Shown here in pieces: positions 36,779 through 45,079 of a stretch of 64,000 bases of DNA. Source of the stretch: Kofleriaceae bacterium (GTDB lineage Bacteria > Myxococcota_A > Polyangia > Haliangiales > Haliangiaceae); assembly GCA_020633495.1 (NCBI GenBank), contig JACKDR010000002.1, forward strand, positions 1-64,000, read 5' to 3'. A program made the position numbers and the translations under genes. The first letter of the stretch is position 1, and every line of letters begins with the position of its first letter. Below the pieces are notes generated by a model that saw only the letters and a program-made list of their open reading frames with translations, did no database searches and was not told the DNA's origin.

Positions 36779-38101
36779 ATGAACTACAGCTCCGGCGACA
36801 CCGCGTGGCTCCTGCTGTCGAGCGCCCTGGTCATGCTCATGATCCCGGGCCTGGCCCTGTTCTACGGCGGCATGGTGAAGGGCAAGAACGTCCTGTCGAC
36901 GTTCATGCACAGCTTCTTCGCCCTCGGCATCATCACGATCCAGTGGGTCGTGATCGGCTACTCGCTGGCGTTCGGCGACAGCCACCACGGCCTGATCGGC
37001 GGCTTCGACCACCTGTTCCTGGAGCGGCCGCTGCTCGGCGCGATCGGCGCCGAGGACGGCGGCACCCCGGGCCTGGCGTTCATCATGTTCCAGGGGATGT
37101 TCGCGATCATCACGCCGGCGCTGATCTCGGGCGCGTTCGCCGAGCGCATGAAGTTCTCGGCCTACTGCGTGTTCACGCTGCTGTGGGCGACGCTGGTCTA
37201 CGACCCGCTGGCGCACTGGGTGTGGGCCAGCGGCGGCTGGCTGTTCGAGCGCGGCGCGCTCGACTTCGCCGGCGGCACCGTCGTCCACCTGTCGTCGGGC
37301 ATCTCGGCGCTGATCGTCGCGCTGGTGATCGGCAAGCGCCGCGGCTACCCCGAGCGCCCGCACACGCCGCACAACCTGACCATGACGGTGCTGGGCGCGG
37401 GCCTCTTGTGGTTCGGCTGGTTCGGCTTCAACGCCGGCTCGGCGCTGGCCGCCAACGGCACCGCGGCGCTGGCGTTCGCCAACACCCACATCGCCGCCGG
37501 CGCCGGCGCGCTGTCGTGGGCGCTCGTCGAGCAGCTGCGCATCAAGAAGGTCACGATGCTCGGCGTCGCGTCGGGCCTGGTCGCCGGCCTGGTCTGCATC
37601 ACCCCGGCGGCCGGCTTCGTCGAGCCGACCGGCGCGATCGCGATCGGCCTGCTCGCCGGCGTGATCTGCTACGGCGGCGTCCTGCTCAAGGGCGTCTTCA
37701 AGTACGACGACTCGCTCGACGCCTTCGGCGTCCACGGCGTCGGCGGCATGGCCGGCGCGATCCTCACCGGCGTGTTCGCCAAGGCGTACCTGACGCCCGA
37801 CGGCGTCGGCGGCGGCCTGCTGTCGGGCGACACCGCGGTGTTCGTGACCCAGCTGATCGGGGTCGGCGCCGCGCTGGCCTACTCGGTGGTGGTGACGTTC
37901 GTGCTGGTCAAGGTGATCGACAAGGTCATCGGCCTGCGCGTCGACCCCGACACCGAGCTGGAGGGCCTCGACGGCGTCCTGCACGGCGAGACCGGCTACA
38001 CCCTGGGCGTCGGCGCCACCCTGGAGTCGCCGACCCACGTCGCCTACGTCGAGGACGAGCACGACGAGCCCGACGGGGCGCTGGCCGGCAGCGCGGCGTA
38101 G
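36779..38101 (+). CDS. amt: Ammonium transporter (Amt family), copy 1
   Basis: 440 aa with 11 predicted membrane helices. The family signature DFAGGTVVHLSSGISALIVAL is present and includes the first pore histidine; the second is in FGVHGVGGM. FNAGSALAAN and the AERMKFSAY loop also fit Amt/MEP channels. The start is fixed by GGAGAGGA 7 bases upstream; a TAGACT at 36744-36749 could be the -10. It conducts ammonia/ammonium across the inner membrane. No GlnK/GlnB gene is next to it, unlike in most bacteria. The next gene downstream is an XRE-cupin regulator. Confidence 0.95.
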   Translation: MNYSSGDTAWLLLSSALVMLMIPGLALFYGGMVKGKNVLSTFMHSFFALGIITIQWVVIGYSLAFGDSHHGLIGGFDHLFLERPLLGAIGAEDGGTPGLAFIMFQGMFAIITPALISGAFAERMKFSAYCVFTLLWATLVYDPLAHWVWASGGWLFERGALDFAGGTVVHLSSGISALIVALVIGKRRGYPERPHTPHNLTMTVLGAGLLWFGWFGFNAGSALAANGTAALAFANTHIAAGAGALSWALVEQLRIKKVTMLGVASGLVAGLVCITPAAGFVEPTGAIAIGLLAGVICYGGVLLKGVFKYDDSLDAFGVHGVGGMAGAILTGVFAKAYLTPDGVGGGLLSGDTAVFVTQLIGVGAALAYSVVVTFVLVKVIDKVIGLRVDPDTELEGLDGVLHGETGYTLGVGATLESPTHVAYVEDEHDEPDGALAGSAA

Positions 38102-38112
38102 CGCCTGGCGCC

Positions 38113-38137
38113 GGGGCGGGCCGCCGCGGCCCGCCCC
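38113..38137 (+). terminator. GC-rich hairpin after amt copy 1
   Basis: A perfect 10-bp stem (GGGGCGGGCC / GGCCCGCCCC) with a 5-base loop lies 12 bases after the amt stop. There is no following T-run, so it would be an atypical or Rho-assisted terminator. Confidence 0.5.
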
Positions 38138-38224
38138 GCCCCCGTCGGCGGGCCGGCGACGGCTCGCCGTCTTGTTTGCGGGTCGTCCGCCAAAACGGAC
38201 GCGGCCGGGTATACTGGCCGCGGT

Positions 38225-38974
38225 TTGGACGTGGCGAACGACAAGCGACGCAGCGCCGGCAAGGCCGGTACCTCCGGCAAGGCCGGCCCCTCGGACAAGG
38301 CCCGCAAGGGCGGCGCGGCCGGCAAGCCCGGCAAGGCCGCGGCCACGGCGACCGCCGCCGGCCCCGACCCCGCGCAGGCGTCCAACGCGCCGGCCGCGAC
38401 CGACGACGGCGCCGATCTCGCGCCGGTGGTCGGCGGCAACCTGCGCCGGCTGCGCACCCGGCGCGGCCTGTCGCTCGAGAAGCTGGCCCAGGGCAGCGGC
38501 GTGTCGCGCGCGATGCTCGGCCAGATCGAGCTGGGCCAGAGCGCGCCGACGATCACCGTGCTGCACAAGATCGCCCGCGCCCTCGACGTGCCGTACGCGG
38601 CGCTCCTGAGCTCGTCGGGCTCGTCGGGGCCGCAGCTGCTGCGCGCCACCGACGCCAAGATCCTCACCAACCACGACCGCTCGTTCAGCTCGCGCGCGCT
38701 GTTCCCGTTCGACAAGCCGCGCCGGGTCGAGTTCTACGAGCTGCGCCTGGCCGCCGGCGGCGTCGAGCAGGCCGACGCCCACGCCCCCGGCACCACCGAG
38801 AACCTGGTCGTCACCGGCGGCACGCTCGACATGGAGATCGCCGGCGAGGTCCACCGCCTCGGCGCCGGCGACTCGATCCTGTTCGAGGCCGACGTCCCGC
38901 ACGCCTACCGCAACCCGGGCAAGGCCGAGACCGTGATGTACCTGGTGATGACGTACGCCCAGGAAGTCGGCTAG
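38225..38974 (+). CDS. XRE-family regulator with C-terminal cupin
   Basis: 249 aa from TTG at 38225 (or 247 aa from GTG at 38231). TATACT at 38210-38215 is a strong -10 placed 9 bases before the TTG. The first ~65 residues are a Lys/Ala/Gly-rich flexible tail. Residues ~73-125 form an XRE helix-turn-helix (NLRRLRTRRGLSLEKLAQGSGVSRAMLGQIELGQSAPTI). Residues ~170-240 form a cupin_2 domain (ENLVVTGGTLDMEIAGEVHRLGAGDSILFEADVPHAYRN). Such two-domain regulators bind a small ligand in the cupin and repress or activate local transport or metabolic genes. The amt gene upstream is the nearest candidate target. Confidence 0.86.
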   Translation: MDVANDKRRSAGKAGTSGKAGPSDKARKGGAAGKPGKAAATATAAGPDPAQASNAPAATDDGADLAPVVGGNLRRLRTRRGLSLEKLAQGSGVSRAMLGQIELGQSAPTITVLHKIARALDVPYAALLSSSGSSGPQLLRATDAKILTNHDRSFSSRALFPFDKPRRVEFYELRLAAGGVEQADAHAPGTTENLVVTGGTLDMEIAGEVHRLGAGDSILFEADVPHAYRNPGKAETVMYLVMTYAQEVG

Positions 38975-39468
38975 CTAGAGCGCATCTCACGACCTCGCTC
39001 ACCCCGAGCGCTCGACCGACGGCCGTCGGAGATTTGCCGCAAGACGAACCGGGTCTGGTCGCCTGGTCGACATGGTTCGCTCACCTCGAGCGGAGCCCGA
39101 GCGGCGCAGCCGCGAGGGCGAAGTCGAGGCGTGGATCGGTGCGGTCTCGGCGGCGCACCGGTGCCCGCCCCCTCGACTCCGGGGTCGGTGCTGCGCACCT
39201 CCCCCTCCGCTCGGGGTGAGTGCTGTCAGGCCCAAACCCGCGGTCAACCGATCGCTGCGCCACGCAAGATCAGCGGCTTGGCCCAGCTGTTCGTTAGGAG
39301 CGGAGGGGGAGCGGCGGCGCCGCGACCCCGAGGTCGAGGGGGGCGGCTCCGCTCGGCGTGAGCGAAGCGTGCGCGATGCGCTCCAGGCGCGCCCGGCGCG
39401 GCGCCGCGACACGTCGAGCACGCGCGGCGCGACCTGCGCCACGCCGCCCCGGAGCGCGCCGGCCGCGC
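38975..39468. repeat. Complex intergenic palindromic repeat region
   Basis: 494 bases without a gene. It contains CGCCCCCTCGACTCC at 39166-39180 and CTCGCTCACCCCGAGCG at 38994-39010, both shared exactly with the repeat at 44031-44159. It also has degenerate arms such as GAGGTCGAGGGGGGCGG near 39330-39347 and AAGTCGAGGCGTGGATCGGTGCGG near 39121. At least two nested or tandem members of the same palindromic family seem to be present, with a unique stretch at about 39225-39290. Confidence 0.6.
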
Positions 39469-39990
39469 TCAGGCGCCGGCCAGGGTCGCCCGCAGCTCGT
39501 CGAGGTGCTTGCGGCCCAGGCTGCGGGCCTGGCGGTCCAGCACGGCGAAGACGTCCTCGGGCGACGACATCAACGTCACCAGGTTGTCCTCGGTGGGGTC
39601 GGACATCTCGACGATCACCAGGTGCGCGTCGCCGTCGGCCCAGTAGACGCCGAGCGCGCTCATGCCGCCGCGATCGGGCCCGAGCTGCATCGTCCTGGCG
39701 ACGTCGAACGGCTCGCCGCCGGGCCCGGCGCTGGCCAGGCACGCGTCCAGGTCGTCGACGGCGTCCTGGGCCATCTCGAACGCACCCTCGAGCGTGCCGA
39801 CGGGCCCGGTGCTCCGGATCAGGTGGAACGCGCCGAGCTCGAGCGAGTACATCGAGGTCGCGAGCGCGTCGGCGAGGTCGCGCACGCACGGCGGAGCGTC
39901 GCCGAGCTCCACGGTGATGTTGCGGGCGGTCTCGGGCTTGCGGGAATCCTGGCGGACCAGCGCGGTCAGGGCCTTGATCAGTTCGTCCAC
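39469..39990 (-). CDS. Conserved-looking hypothetical protein
   Basis: 173 aa, GTG start with AAGGAGG 8 bases upstream (39999-40005). A soluble alpha/beta protein without signal or membrane segments. The order of helices and strands (ELGAFHLIRSTGPVGTLEGAFEMAQDAVDDLDACL, SALGVYWADGDAHLVIVEMSD, NLVTLMSSPEDVFAVLDRQAR) slightly resembles small roadblock or two-component-like folds, but no family was identified. It lies downstream of amt copy 2 on the same strand, separated by a hairpin. Confidence 0.6.
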   Translation of the reverse strand: MDELIKALTALVRQDSRKPETARNITVELGDAPPCVRDLADALATSMYSLELGAFHLIRSTGPVGTLEGAFEMAQDAVDDLDACLASAGPGGEPFDVARTMQLGPDRGGMSALGVYWADGDAHLVIVEMSDPTEDNLVTLMSSPEDVFAVLDRQARSLGRKHLDELRATLAGA

Positions 39991-40071
39991 GGGCCTTGCC
40001 TCCTTGGCTCCGTCACATCATCGCAGATGCGGTGCCGGCCGGAGCCACCGCGCCCGCGCCGAAACGACGAA

Positions 40072-40094
40072 CGCGACCGGGACAGCCGGTCGCG
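40072..40094 (-). terminator. Hairpin downstream of amt copy 2
   Basis: A 9-bp perfect stem (CGCGACCGG / CCGGTCGCG) with a 5-base loop lies 45 bases after the amt copy 2 stop. No T-tract follows. Confidence 0.45.
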
Positions 40095-40138
40095 CTCGCG
40101 TTCCGCCCGGCAGGGGGGCGGCGGAATCGAGGACGGGC

Positions 40139-41620
40139 TCAGCCGGCGGCGCCGGCGGGCTCGAGCGCGGCGGCGTGGTGGGTCGCCGCGGTGGGCAGCT
40201 CCTCGGCGGCGGCGGCGTGGCCGGCCACCGAGTTGTCACCCGGGTAGCACTCCGAGCCGTGCTCGCTGAGGTCGAGGCCCTCGGTCTCCTCCTCGGCGCT
40301 GACCCGCAGGCCGATGGTGGCCTTGAGGACGCGGAACAGGATGTAGCAGAGGCCGAAGCTCCACACGAAGGCGGCGGTGACGCCGATGGCCTGGGTGCCG
40401 AGCTGGGCCCAGCTGAAGCCGTTGACGTTGAAGATGCCCGCCGACAGGGTGCCCCAGGCGCCACAGACGCCGTGGACGCTGACCGCGCCGACCGGATCGT
40501 CGACCTTGACCTTCTCGAAGAACGCGCAGGCGACGATGACCAGGCCGCCGGCGATGCCGCCGATCATGATGGCGGACAGCGGGGTCACGGTCGCGCACGG
40601 CGAGGTGATCGCGACCAGGCCGGCGAGGACGCCGTTGAGGGTCATGCCGATGTCGGGCTTCTTGGTGCGGACCCAGATGAAGAACATCGCGACCACCGCG
40701 CCGGCGCAGGCCGCCAGGTTGGTGTTGACCGCGATCAGCGCGAAGGCCTTGCCGGCGCCGCCGTAGAGGCTGTCGCCGCCGCCGGTGGCGCCGGTGGTCG
40801 AGCCGGCGTTGAAGCCGAACCAGCCCATCCACAGGATGAACACGCCCAGGGTCGCGAACGCCATGTTGTGGCCGCGCAGCGGCCGCGCCCGGCCCTGCTT
40901 GTCGTACTTGCCGAGGCGCGGGCCCAGGACCAGGGCGCCGGCCAGCGCGGCCCAGCCGCCGATCGAGTGGACCACCGTCGAGCCGGCGAAGTCGATGAAG
41001 CCGGGCAGGTGCCAGCTGGCCAGCAGGCTGCCCTCGCCGGCCTCGAGCCAGCCACCGCCGTGGTACAGGCCGCCCCACGCCCACGACCCGAAGACCGGGT
41101 AGATGAACGCCGAGATCACGAAGCTGTAGATGAGGTACGACGAGAACTTGGTGCGCTCGGCCATCGCGCCCGACACGATCGTCGCGGCGGTGGCGGCGAA
41201 CACGGTCTGGAACAGCAGGAACGCGTAGTCCCAGGGCTGGTCCATGCCGGACAGGAAGAACCCGCTCTTGCCGAACAGGCCGTTCGACACCCCGAACATC
41301 AGCGCGAACCCGACCGCCCAGAAAGCGAGCGACCCGACGGCGAAGTCCATCAGGTTCTTCATCATGATGTTGACGGTGTTCTTGGCCCGGGTGAGGCCCG
41401 CCTCCACCAGCGCGAACCCGGCCTGCATCCAGAACACCAGGATGGCGGCCACGATGGTCCAGACGAAGTTGACCGGGAAGGCGCCGCCGACGTCGCTGGT
41501 GGGGTCACCGGCGTCGGCCACGGCCGCGACGTCCTCGGCCCTCACGGACTTGGGCAGGAGCATGAGCGCCACGAGCGCGAGCGCGAACACCGCAAGCGGG
41601 CGAAATGATCGGGTCCTCAT
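40139..41620 (-). CDS. amt: Ammonium transporter (Amt family), copy 2 with signal-like N-terminus
   Basis: 493 aa from the ATG at 41620. The first ~28 residues (MRTRSFRPLAVFALALVALMLLPKSVRA) look like a signal peptide, typical of bacterial Amt proteins with 11 TM after cleavage. The signature DFAGSTVVHSIGGWAALAGA and the VHGVCGAWGT segment carry the paired pore histidines. It is diverged from copy 1 (36779) and lies on the opposite strand about 2 kb away, so the two are not a recent tandem duplication. The C-terminus has the ETEGLDLSEHGSECYP motif of this subfamily plus an extra Ala-rich tail. TACCGT 8 bases before the ATG suggests a leaderless mRNA. Confidence 0.95.
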   Translation of the reverse strand: MRTRSFRPLAVFALALVALMLLPKSVRAEDVAAVADAGDPTSDVGGAFPVNFVWTIVAAILVFWMQAGFALVEAGLTRAKNTVNIMMKNLMDFAVGSLAFWAVGFALMFGVSNGLFGKSGFFLSGMDQPWDYAFLLFQTVFAATAATIVSGAMAERTKFSSYLIYSFVISAFIYPVFGSWAWGGLYHGGGWLEAGEGSLLASWHLPGFIDFAGSTVVHSIGGWAALAGALVLGPRLGKYDKQGRARPLRGHNMAFATLGVFILWMGWFGFNAGSTTGATGGGDSLYGGAGKAFALIAVNTNLAACAGAVVAMFFIWVRTKKPDIGMTLNGVLAGLVAITSPCATVTPLSAIMIGGIAGGLVIVACAFFEKVKVDDPVGAVSVHGVCGAWGTLSAGIFNVNGFSWAQLGTQAIGVTAAFVWSFGLCYILFRVLKATIGLRVSAEEETEGLDLSEHGSECYPGDNSVAGHAAAAEELPTAATHHAAALEPAGAAG

Positions 41621-41628
41621 GGGCTCGA

Positions 41629-41634
41629 ACGGTA
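41629..41634 (-). promoter_or_regulatory. -10-like box before amt copy 2
   Basis: TACCGT on the minus strand ends 8 bases before the ATG at 41620. A GGGAGG further upstream (about 35 bases from the ATG) is too distant to act as a ribosome site. Confidence 0.4.
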
Positions 41635-41730
41635 GCCCTCGGTTTGTTTCCTCCCGTTTTCGAGCCCGAGAAATGGGCGCGCACGCCCGCTGAAGGCGCA
41701 TTCTGTGGGTGCGTCAGCGCCGGCGCGCGG

Positions 41731-41895
41731 TCACTTCTTCCGCGGCCGCGGCACGCTCGGGTCGAAGGCGCGCTTGCACTTCTTGCACTTGAGCGGCGGC
41801 TTGACGTCGCGGGCGCGGACCTGGCGGGCGCCGCAGTGCGGGCAGGTCACGGCCTTGAGCCCGCGCGCGACGCCGAAGCCGATCGGTCCAGCCAT
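41731..41895 (-). CDS. Small zinc-ribbon protein (54 aa)
   Basis: A short frame from the ATG at 41895 to the TGA at 41731. Two CxxC pairs, CPHC (residues 18-21) and CKKC (residues 37-40), make a complete zinc ribbon, and the C-terminus is basic (PRPRKK). The start follows the end of the transporter region (stop at 41926) by 30 bases on the same strand, so it may share its transcript. This size and layout are typical of small nucleic-acid-binding or adaptor ribbons. The function is unknown. Confidence 0.7.
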   Translation of the reverse strand: MAGPIGFGVARGLKAVTCPHCGARQVRARDVKPPLKCKKCKRAFDPSVPRPRKK

Positions 41896-41925
41896 GGCTC
41901 AGCTTGCCCGATCACCGAAGCCGCG

Positions 41926-43425
41926 TCACGCCAGTCCGAGCAGCGGACAGAGCACGCGCAGGCCACCGACGATGACGACGAAGCCGACGACGTCGAAGAC
42001 CACGCCGGCCTTGACCATCTGGCCGACCGTGACCCGGCCGGTCGAGTAGGCCATCGCGTTGGGGCCGGTGGAGATCGGCAGCATGAAGCCGAACGACGAG
42101 CCCAGGGTCGCGCCCAGGACCGCGGGGAACGGGGCGCCGTGGGCGGCGATCGCCAGGTCGGCGGCGATGGGCACCATCAGGGTCGCGGTCGCGGTGTTGC
42201 TGGTGGCCTCGGACAGCAGGATCGACACGCCGGTGACCAGCGCGGTCACGCTCCACGTCGACGACGCGCCGGTGGCGTCGACCAGGGCGCGGCCCCACTG
42301 CGCCGACAGCCCGGTCGTGCGGGCGAGATCGCCGAGCAGGACGCCGCCGGCGAACAGCATGATGACGCCCCAGTCGATGCGCACCGCCTCGGGCCAGGTC
42401 AGCGCCGGGCGCGGCGCGCCGCCGGCGCGGCCGCCGGGCAGGACGAACAGGCTGCAGCCGGCGAGCACCGCGACGACCTCCTCGCGCAGGTGCTCCTTGA
42501 CCCAGTGGGTGGCGGCGGTGTCGGGCGCGAGCAGGGTGAGGAACGTCGGCAGCAGCCAGCCGATCATCGCCAGCGCGACGGCGATGACCACCGAGCGTTC
42601 GCCGGTCGACCACGGCCGGCGGCGCGCCGCCGGGGCCTCGGGCAGGCTGTCCTGGCGGACGCCGAGCAGCGCCCACAGCACCGCGATCATGCCGGCCAGC
42701 ATGATCAGGCCGAGCGGCACGCCGACCGCCATCCAGTGCAGGAAGTCGAGGTCGAGGCCGCGGCGCCGCAGCTCGCCCAGGCCGATGAGGTTGGGCGGCG
42801 TGCCCACCGGCGTGCCGATGCCGCCGACCGAGGCGCCCCAGGCGACGCTGAGGATCAGCGCGGCGCCGAAGCGGCGGTCGCCGGAGGCGACGGCGATGGG
42901 GATGACGACCGGCAGGATGATCGCGGTCGACGCCGAGTTGGACATCAGCAGCGACAGCGCGAAGGCGCCGACCGCGACCGCGGCGAGCAGGCCGCGCCGG
43001 GTCCGCGCCACCGAGGTCATCGTGGCGGCGAGGCGCTCGCCCAGGCCGTGCGCCTTCATCGCCTCGGCGATGAAGAACGAGCCGACGAACAGGAACAGCA
43101 GCGGGTAGCCGAAGGCGCCGAACGCGACCTTGGCGGTGGCGACGCCGGTGAGGACGGTGCCGCACGCCACCACCAGCGACACCACCGCGGCGGGCAGGGC
43201 CTCGGTCATCCACCAGACCACCGCGAGCGCCATCAGCGCGGGCAGCTCGGCGGGCGCCTTGCCGCCGCGCGACGCCCAGTAGGCCAGGGCGGCGGCGATC
43301 GGGCCGGCGTAGAGGCCGATCCGGCGCATGCCGCGCTCGAAGCCCTCGCCGGGCAGCGGCTCGGGGCGCAGCGCCGGCGCGTCGGGCTCGGGCGGCTCGG
43401 GCGGCTCGGGCGGCTCGGGCGGCAT
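41926..43425 (-). CDS. DASS/SLC13-family anion symporter
   Basis: 499 aa from the ATG at 43425. The N-terminus is a (PPE)n tail ahead of the first helix. Both DASS ion-binding signatures are present: SNSASTA in the first half and SNTATAT in the second, plus GTPVGTPPN and the FMLPISTGPNAMAY segment. About 11-12 helices are visible. The family co-transports Na+ with dicarboxylates, citrate or sulfate; the specificity is not deducible. TATCGT 8 bases before the ATG suggests a leaderless transcript, divergent from the small lipoprotein gene. Confidence 0.9.
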   Translation of the reverse strand: MPPEPPEPPEPPEPDAPALRPEPLPGEGFERGMRRIGLYAGPIAAALAYWASRGGKAPAELPALMALAVVWWMTEALPAAVVSLVVACGTVLTGVATAKVAFGAFGYPLLFLFVGSFFIAEAMKAHGLGERLAATMTSVARTRRGLLAAVAVGAFALSLLMSNSASTAIILPVVIPIAVASGDRRFGAALILSVAWGASVGGIGTPVGTPPNLIGLGELRRRGLDLDFLHWMAVGVPLGLIMLAGMIAVLWALLGVRQDSLPEAPAARRRPWSTGERSVVIAVALAMIGWLLPTFLTLLAPDTAATHWVKEHLREEVVAVLAGCSLFVLPGGRAGGAPRPALTWPEAVRIDWGVIMLFAGGVLLGDLARTTGLSAQWGRALVDATGASSTWSVTALVTGVSILLSEATSNTATATLMVPIAADLAIAAHGAPFPAVLGATLGSSFGFMLPISTGPNAMAYSTGRVTVGQMVKAGVVFDVVGFVVIVGGLRVLCPLLGLA

Positions 43426-43433
43426 CGCCGCGG

Positions 43434-43460
43434 ACGATACACGACCTGATCCGGTACGAT
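43434..43460. promoter_or_regulatory. Divergent -10-like boxes (DASS transporter / lipoprotein)
   Basis: TATCGT on the minus strand (43439-43434) lies 8 bases before the transporter ATG. TACGAT on the plus strand (43455-43460) lies 6 bases before the lipoprotein GTG. The whole intergenic gap is only 41 bases, so any -35 elements would lie inside the opposite promoter. Confidence 0.4.
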
Positions 43461-43466
43461 GCGCGC

Positions 43467-43979
43467 GTGCGTACGCCGCTGCTGATCCTGCTGCTCGGGG
43501 TCGCCGCCTGCCAGGGCGGCGACGGCAAGCCGGCCGCGACGGGGACCGGGACCGCGGCGACCACGCCGGCGGCCGGCGGTGGCGGCGGTGGCGCGGCGCC
43601 GCTGGATCCGTCGACGGCGAACCTGCCGCTGCAGGTGCGCGGCGCGGCCGAGCGGGTGCGCGAGGCGGTCGCCGGCCTGCGCGCCGGCACCGCCGATCCG
43701 GCGCGCGGCTGCGGCGTGGTCCAGGCGACCCGCGACAGCTCGTCGGTGGCCGGCTCGTCGCCCGAGCTCGACGCCGTGCTCGCCGAGGGCGAGACCCTGT
43801 GCGGCCGCGACGTCTGGCTGCGCGCCGCCGGCCAGCAGCTCGACCGCGCCGACGCCGGCGATCGCCGCGGCTGCACCGCGGGCCAGGCCGCCCTCGATCG
43901 CGTCGATCCCGCGCACCGCGCCGACGCCGAGACCGAGGCGGTGGCCGCGCGCCTGCGCGCCAGCTGCCCGACCCCGTAG
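43467..43979 (+). CDS. Small lipoprotein, unknown
   Basis: 170 aa, GTG start. A short signal with lipobox LGVAAC is followed by a Gly/Thr/Ala linker and a helical domain with Cys at GCGVVQ, LCGRD, GCTAG and SCPTP. Four Cys in an exported helical protein suggest two disulphides. No family was recognised. It is followed by the intergenic palindromic repeat. Confidence 0.6.
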   Translation: MRTPLLILLLGVAACQGGDGKPAATGTGTAATTPAAGGGGGGAAPLDPSTANLPLQVRGAAERVREAVAGLRAGTADPARGCGVVQATRDSSSVAGSSPELDAVLAEGETLCGRDVWLRAAGQQLDRADAGDRRGCTAGQAALDRVDPAHRADAETEAVAARLRASCPTP

Positions 43980-44030
43980 CGGCCGGGAGGCGCCGCGGGC
44001 GCCGGCGCGGATCGCCGCCGCGCCGATCCA

Positions 44031-44159
44031 CGCCCCCTCGACTCCGTCGTCGCGGCTTCGCCGCTCCGCCTCCGCTCGGGGGGAGCGGTCCGTCGCCGCG
44101 CTCGCTCACCCCGAGCGGAACGCGAGGTGCGAAGCACCGAGCGTGGAGTCGAGGGGGCG
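44031..44159. repeat. Palindromic intergenic repeat element (129 bp)
   Basis: It is bounded by a perfect 15-bp inverted repeat: CGCCCCCTCGACTCC at 44031-44045 and its reverse complement at 44145-44159. Inside, a second smaller palindrome pairs CCGCTCGGGGGGAGCGG with CGCTCACCCCGAGCGG. It lies between a plus-strand lipoprotein and a minus-strand lipoprotein, so it could fold in the RNA of both convergent transcripts. The same arm sequence occurs at 39166-39180. Confidence 0.75.
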
Positions 44160-44206
44160 GGGCGCCGGTGCGACCCCCATCCGCCGCCGCCGCCGTAGCG
44201 ACCGGC

Positions 44207-45070
44207 TCAGCCGCCGGTGGCCAGGGTCGCGACCGTGGCGCCGGCCGCGGCGTCGGCGTGGGCCCGCGCCAGCGGCAGCCAGCGCTGCGGCCGCTGGTAG
44301 GCGTCGAAGACCTCGAGCAGGAGGTACTCGACGACGTCGGGATCGCCGACCTTGCACGAGCAGGCGCGCAGGGCGCCGGGCACCTCGCGCGCCATGTACG
44401 TCGCCTTGTCCTCCTCGGTCGCGGCGACGCCGCCGAAGATCCGGATCAGGGGCGCGCACGAGCCGACCACGTCCTGCATGTGGCTGGCCACGCGCGTGGC
44501 GCGCAGCGACGGATCGGCGTGCTCGATGTCGTCGCGGACCTTCTTCGCGGCCGGCAGGTCGCGGAGCTCGGTCAGGTACGGCGACAGCGACGGCTCCGGC
44601 CCGACGCCGACGAGCCGCAGCTCGAAGGCCTCGGGCACGGCCGCGACGACGTCGTCGAGCGCGGCGAGCGTGGTCGCGGCGTCGGCGACCACGTAGAGCG
44701 TCGGCGTCGACGGCGCGTCGGGATCGACGCCCGCGCGCGCGGCCTCGGCGGCCAGCCGCTCGCGGAGCGCGTCGCGATCGGCGCCGAGCGACGTGCCGCG
44801 GATCGTGACGGTGCCGTCGCGGCCGACCTCGAGCGTGAGCTGCACCGGCCCCGCCGCCGCGCGGCTCAGCGGGCGCCCGTGCGGCAGCTCCGGCGGCGCC
44901 ACGGCCACGCCGGGCCCGAACACCCGGACCTGGTCGGCCAGGCCGCGCAGCGCGGCGCCCAGCCGGTCGGCGCGCTCGGCGCACGACGGCCCGGCGCGGC
45001 GCGCCTCGTTCCCGCACCCGGTCGCGGCGGCGACGACCAGCACGACCCCGACCCACGTCGCCCGCGTCAT
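44207..45070 (-). CDS. Lipoprotein with ExbD-like middle segment
   Basis: 287 aa. The lipobox is AAATGCG. The segment VQLTLEVGRDGTVTIRGTSL…TLYVVADAATTLAALDDVVAAV has the strand order and the Y(V)VAD(A)…V seen in ExbD/TolR periplasmic domains. A Cys-rich C-terminal part (SCAP…RACSC) and a helical end follow. No TM anchor of true ExbD is present. It starts 9 bases after the stop of the dienelactone-hydrolase-like gene, so the two are in one operon. Confidence 0.65.
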   Translation of the reverse strand: MTRATWVGVVLVVAAATGCGNEARRAGPSCAERADRLGAALRGLADQVRVFGPGVAVAPPELPHGRPLSRAAAGPVQLTLEVGRDGTVTIRGTSLGADRDALRERLAAEAARAGVDPDAPSTPTLYVVADAATTLAALDDVVAAVPEAFELRLVGVGPEPSLSPYLTELRDLPAAKKVRDDIEHADPSLRATRVASHMQDVVGSCAPLIRIFGGVAATEEDKATYMAREVPGALRACSCKVGDPDVVEYLLLEVFDAYQRPQRWLPLARAHADAAAGATVATLATGG

Positions 45071-45079
45071 GACGGGCCG

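Noticed and set aside
44207..45070. Assignment of the lipoprotein as ExbD/TolR
   Set aside because: It lacks the N-terminal TM helix with the conserved Asp and no exbB/tolQ is nearby; only a segment resembles the fold.
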